Shown here: piece by piece, positions 14,577 through 15,241 of the stretch
Position numbering within the stretch: the stretch's first letter is position 1
Layout of the letters: each line of letters starts with the position of its first letter
Notes under the pieces: model-generated
What the model was told of the DNA's origin: nothing
Seen by the model: only the letters and a program-made list of their open reading frames with translations
Database searches by the model: none
Source of the DNA: Anaerolineae bacterium
GTDB taxonomy: Bacteria > Chloroflexota > Anaerolineae > 4572-78 > J111
Direction of reading: 5' to 3'
NCBI GenBank assembly: GCA_020433785.1
Contig: JAGRCC010000171.1
Location: 1 to 15,241, forward strand
DNA length: 15,241 bases
Program-made: the position numbers and the translations under genes

Positions 14577-15241
14577 TTATGCTTCGGAAAATTCGCCTTC
14601 GACCACGTTTTCGTCGTCGCTGGACTTTTCAGCGTGGCCGCCGGAACCGTTGGTGTGCGGCTGCTGCGGCTGACCCTGGCTTTGCTGCTGGTAAGCTGCT
14701 TGCCCGATAGCGGACAAAGCTTGCTGGAGCGCTTCGCTGGCGCTGACAATGCGCGCTTTGTCGTCGCCTTCTAAGGCTTTCTTGACATCGGCGATCTTAC
14801 TTTCAACTTCAGCTTTCATTGTCGCGTCAACATTATCGCCCAAGTCACGCAGTGTTTTTTCTGATTGATAGACCAGGCTGTCGGCCATGTTCCGCGCTTC
14901 GATTATCGATTTACGTTCGCGATCGGCTTCGGCATTTTGCTCCGATTCGCGCACCATCTTGTCGATTTCACCCTGGTTCAGGTTGGTGCTGGCGGTAATC
15001 GTAATCTTCTGCTGTTTGCCGGTCGCTTTGTCCACGGCGTGGACATTTAAGATCCCGTTGGCGTCGATATCGAATGTGACTTCAACTTGCGGAATACCAC
15101 GCGGCGCGGGCGGAATACCTTCTAGTCGGAATTTACCCAACGTCATGTTGTCGGCAGCCATCGCCCGTTCCCCTTGCAGGATATGGACATCGACGGCGGT
15201 CTGGTTATCTTCGGCGGTGCTGAAGACTTCGCTCTTCTTGG
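14577..15241 (-). CDS. dnaK: Molecular chaperone DnaK (Hsp70), C-terminal part; 5' end outside the window
   Basis: The frame is open to the window edge (first full codon 15239-15237), and the visible part begins KKSEVFSTAEDNQTAVDIHI, a hallmark of the Hsp70 substrate-binding beta-sandwich. This continues through QGERAMAADNMTLGKF, GIPPAPRGIPQVEVTFDID and ANGILNVHAVDKATGK. The helical lid follows (NQGEIDKMVRESEQNAEAD to the KIADVKKALEG region), then a Gln/Gly/Ser-rich linker and the acidic C-terminal end DDENVVEGEFSEA. That end corresponds to the conserved EEVVDAEF-type tail that binds co-chaperones in bacterial DnaK. About 221 residues are visible of an expected ~620-640; nothing is broken. 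An internal ATG at 15161 is not the start. Same strand as htpG, 153 nt apart, forming a chaperone locus. Confidence 0.97.
   Translation of the reverse strand, partial: KKSEVFSTAEDNQTAVDVHILQGERAMAADNMTLGKFRLEGIPPAPRGIPQVEVTFDIDANGILNVHAVDKATGKQQKITITASTNLNQGEIDKMVRESEQNAEADRERKSIIEARNMADSLVYQSEKTLRDLGDNVDATMKAEVESKIADVKKALEGDDKARIVSASEALQQALSAIGQAAYQQQSQGQPQQPHTNGSGGHAEKSSDDENVVEGEFSEA

Overview
The window looks like a chromosomal segment of a Chloroflexota (Anaerolineae-like) bacterium. This is inference from style rather than a database match. The signs are several histidine kinases with N-terminal receivers, an ECF sigma factor coupled to a Thr/Pro-linker membrane protein with Gly/Asp-rich repeats, a secreted protein ending in a short hydrophobic Leu-Pro tail, and moderately GC-rich genes separated by AT-rich gaps. 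No tRNA, rRNA, CRISPR array, transposase or phage gene was seen.

Layout. (1) 1-3160, plus strand: a tight phosphorelay cluster. It holds the 3' end of a receiver-containing (probably hybrid) kinase, then two proteins each with an N-terminal receiver and a C-terminal kinase core, joined by an ATGA overlap and a 9-nt gap. No DNA-binding output regulator is visible. (2) 3317-3853, minus strand: a YdjM/DUF457-type membrane protein. (3) 4056-6946, plus strand: an ECF sigma factor, an overlapping single-pass membrane protein that is the probable anti-sigma or sensor partner, and a second single-pass membrane protein. (4) 6962-8947, minus strand: a secreted HExxH metalloprotease, convergent with the sigma operon. 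(5) 8948-9421: an AT-rich non-genic region with a cluster of direct and inverted TTGAAA/TTTCAA repeats, an ORF remnant without a start codon, and a strong terminator. (6) 9422-10807, minus strand: a lipoprotein with three LysM domains and a well-formed promoter. (7) 10976-12178, plus strand: an RlmI-type rRNA methyltransferase, possibly leaderless. (8) 12300-15241, minus strand: htpG (Hsp90) with an unusual acidic repeated tail, preceded by the 3' part of dnaK (Hsp70).

How it fits together. Much of the window concerns sensing and the cell envelope: kinases, the ECF/membrane-partner operon, a secreted protease and a LysM lipoprotein. The right end is a chaperone locus. Between dnaK and htpG there is a stem-loop after dnaK, a promoter-like pair with 17-bp spacing, and a 9-bp inverted repeat at the predicted transcription start. 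That layout recalls CIRCE but has a different sequence. The points most worth following are this candidate heat-shock operator, the Hsp90 tail, the intragenic 14-bp inverted repeat at 6525-6566, the non-zinc anti-sigma candidate with its duplicated acidic module, and the repeat cluster upstream of the protease.
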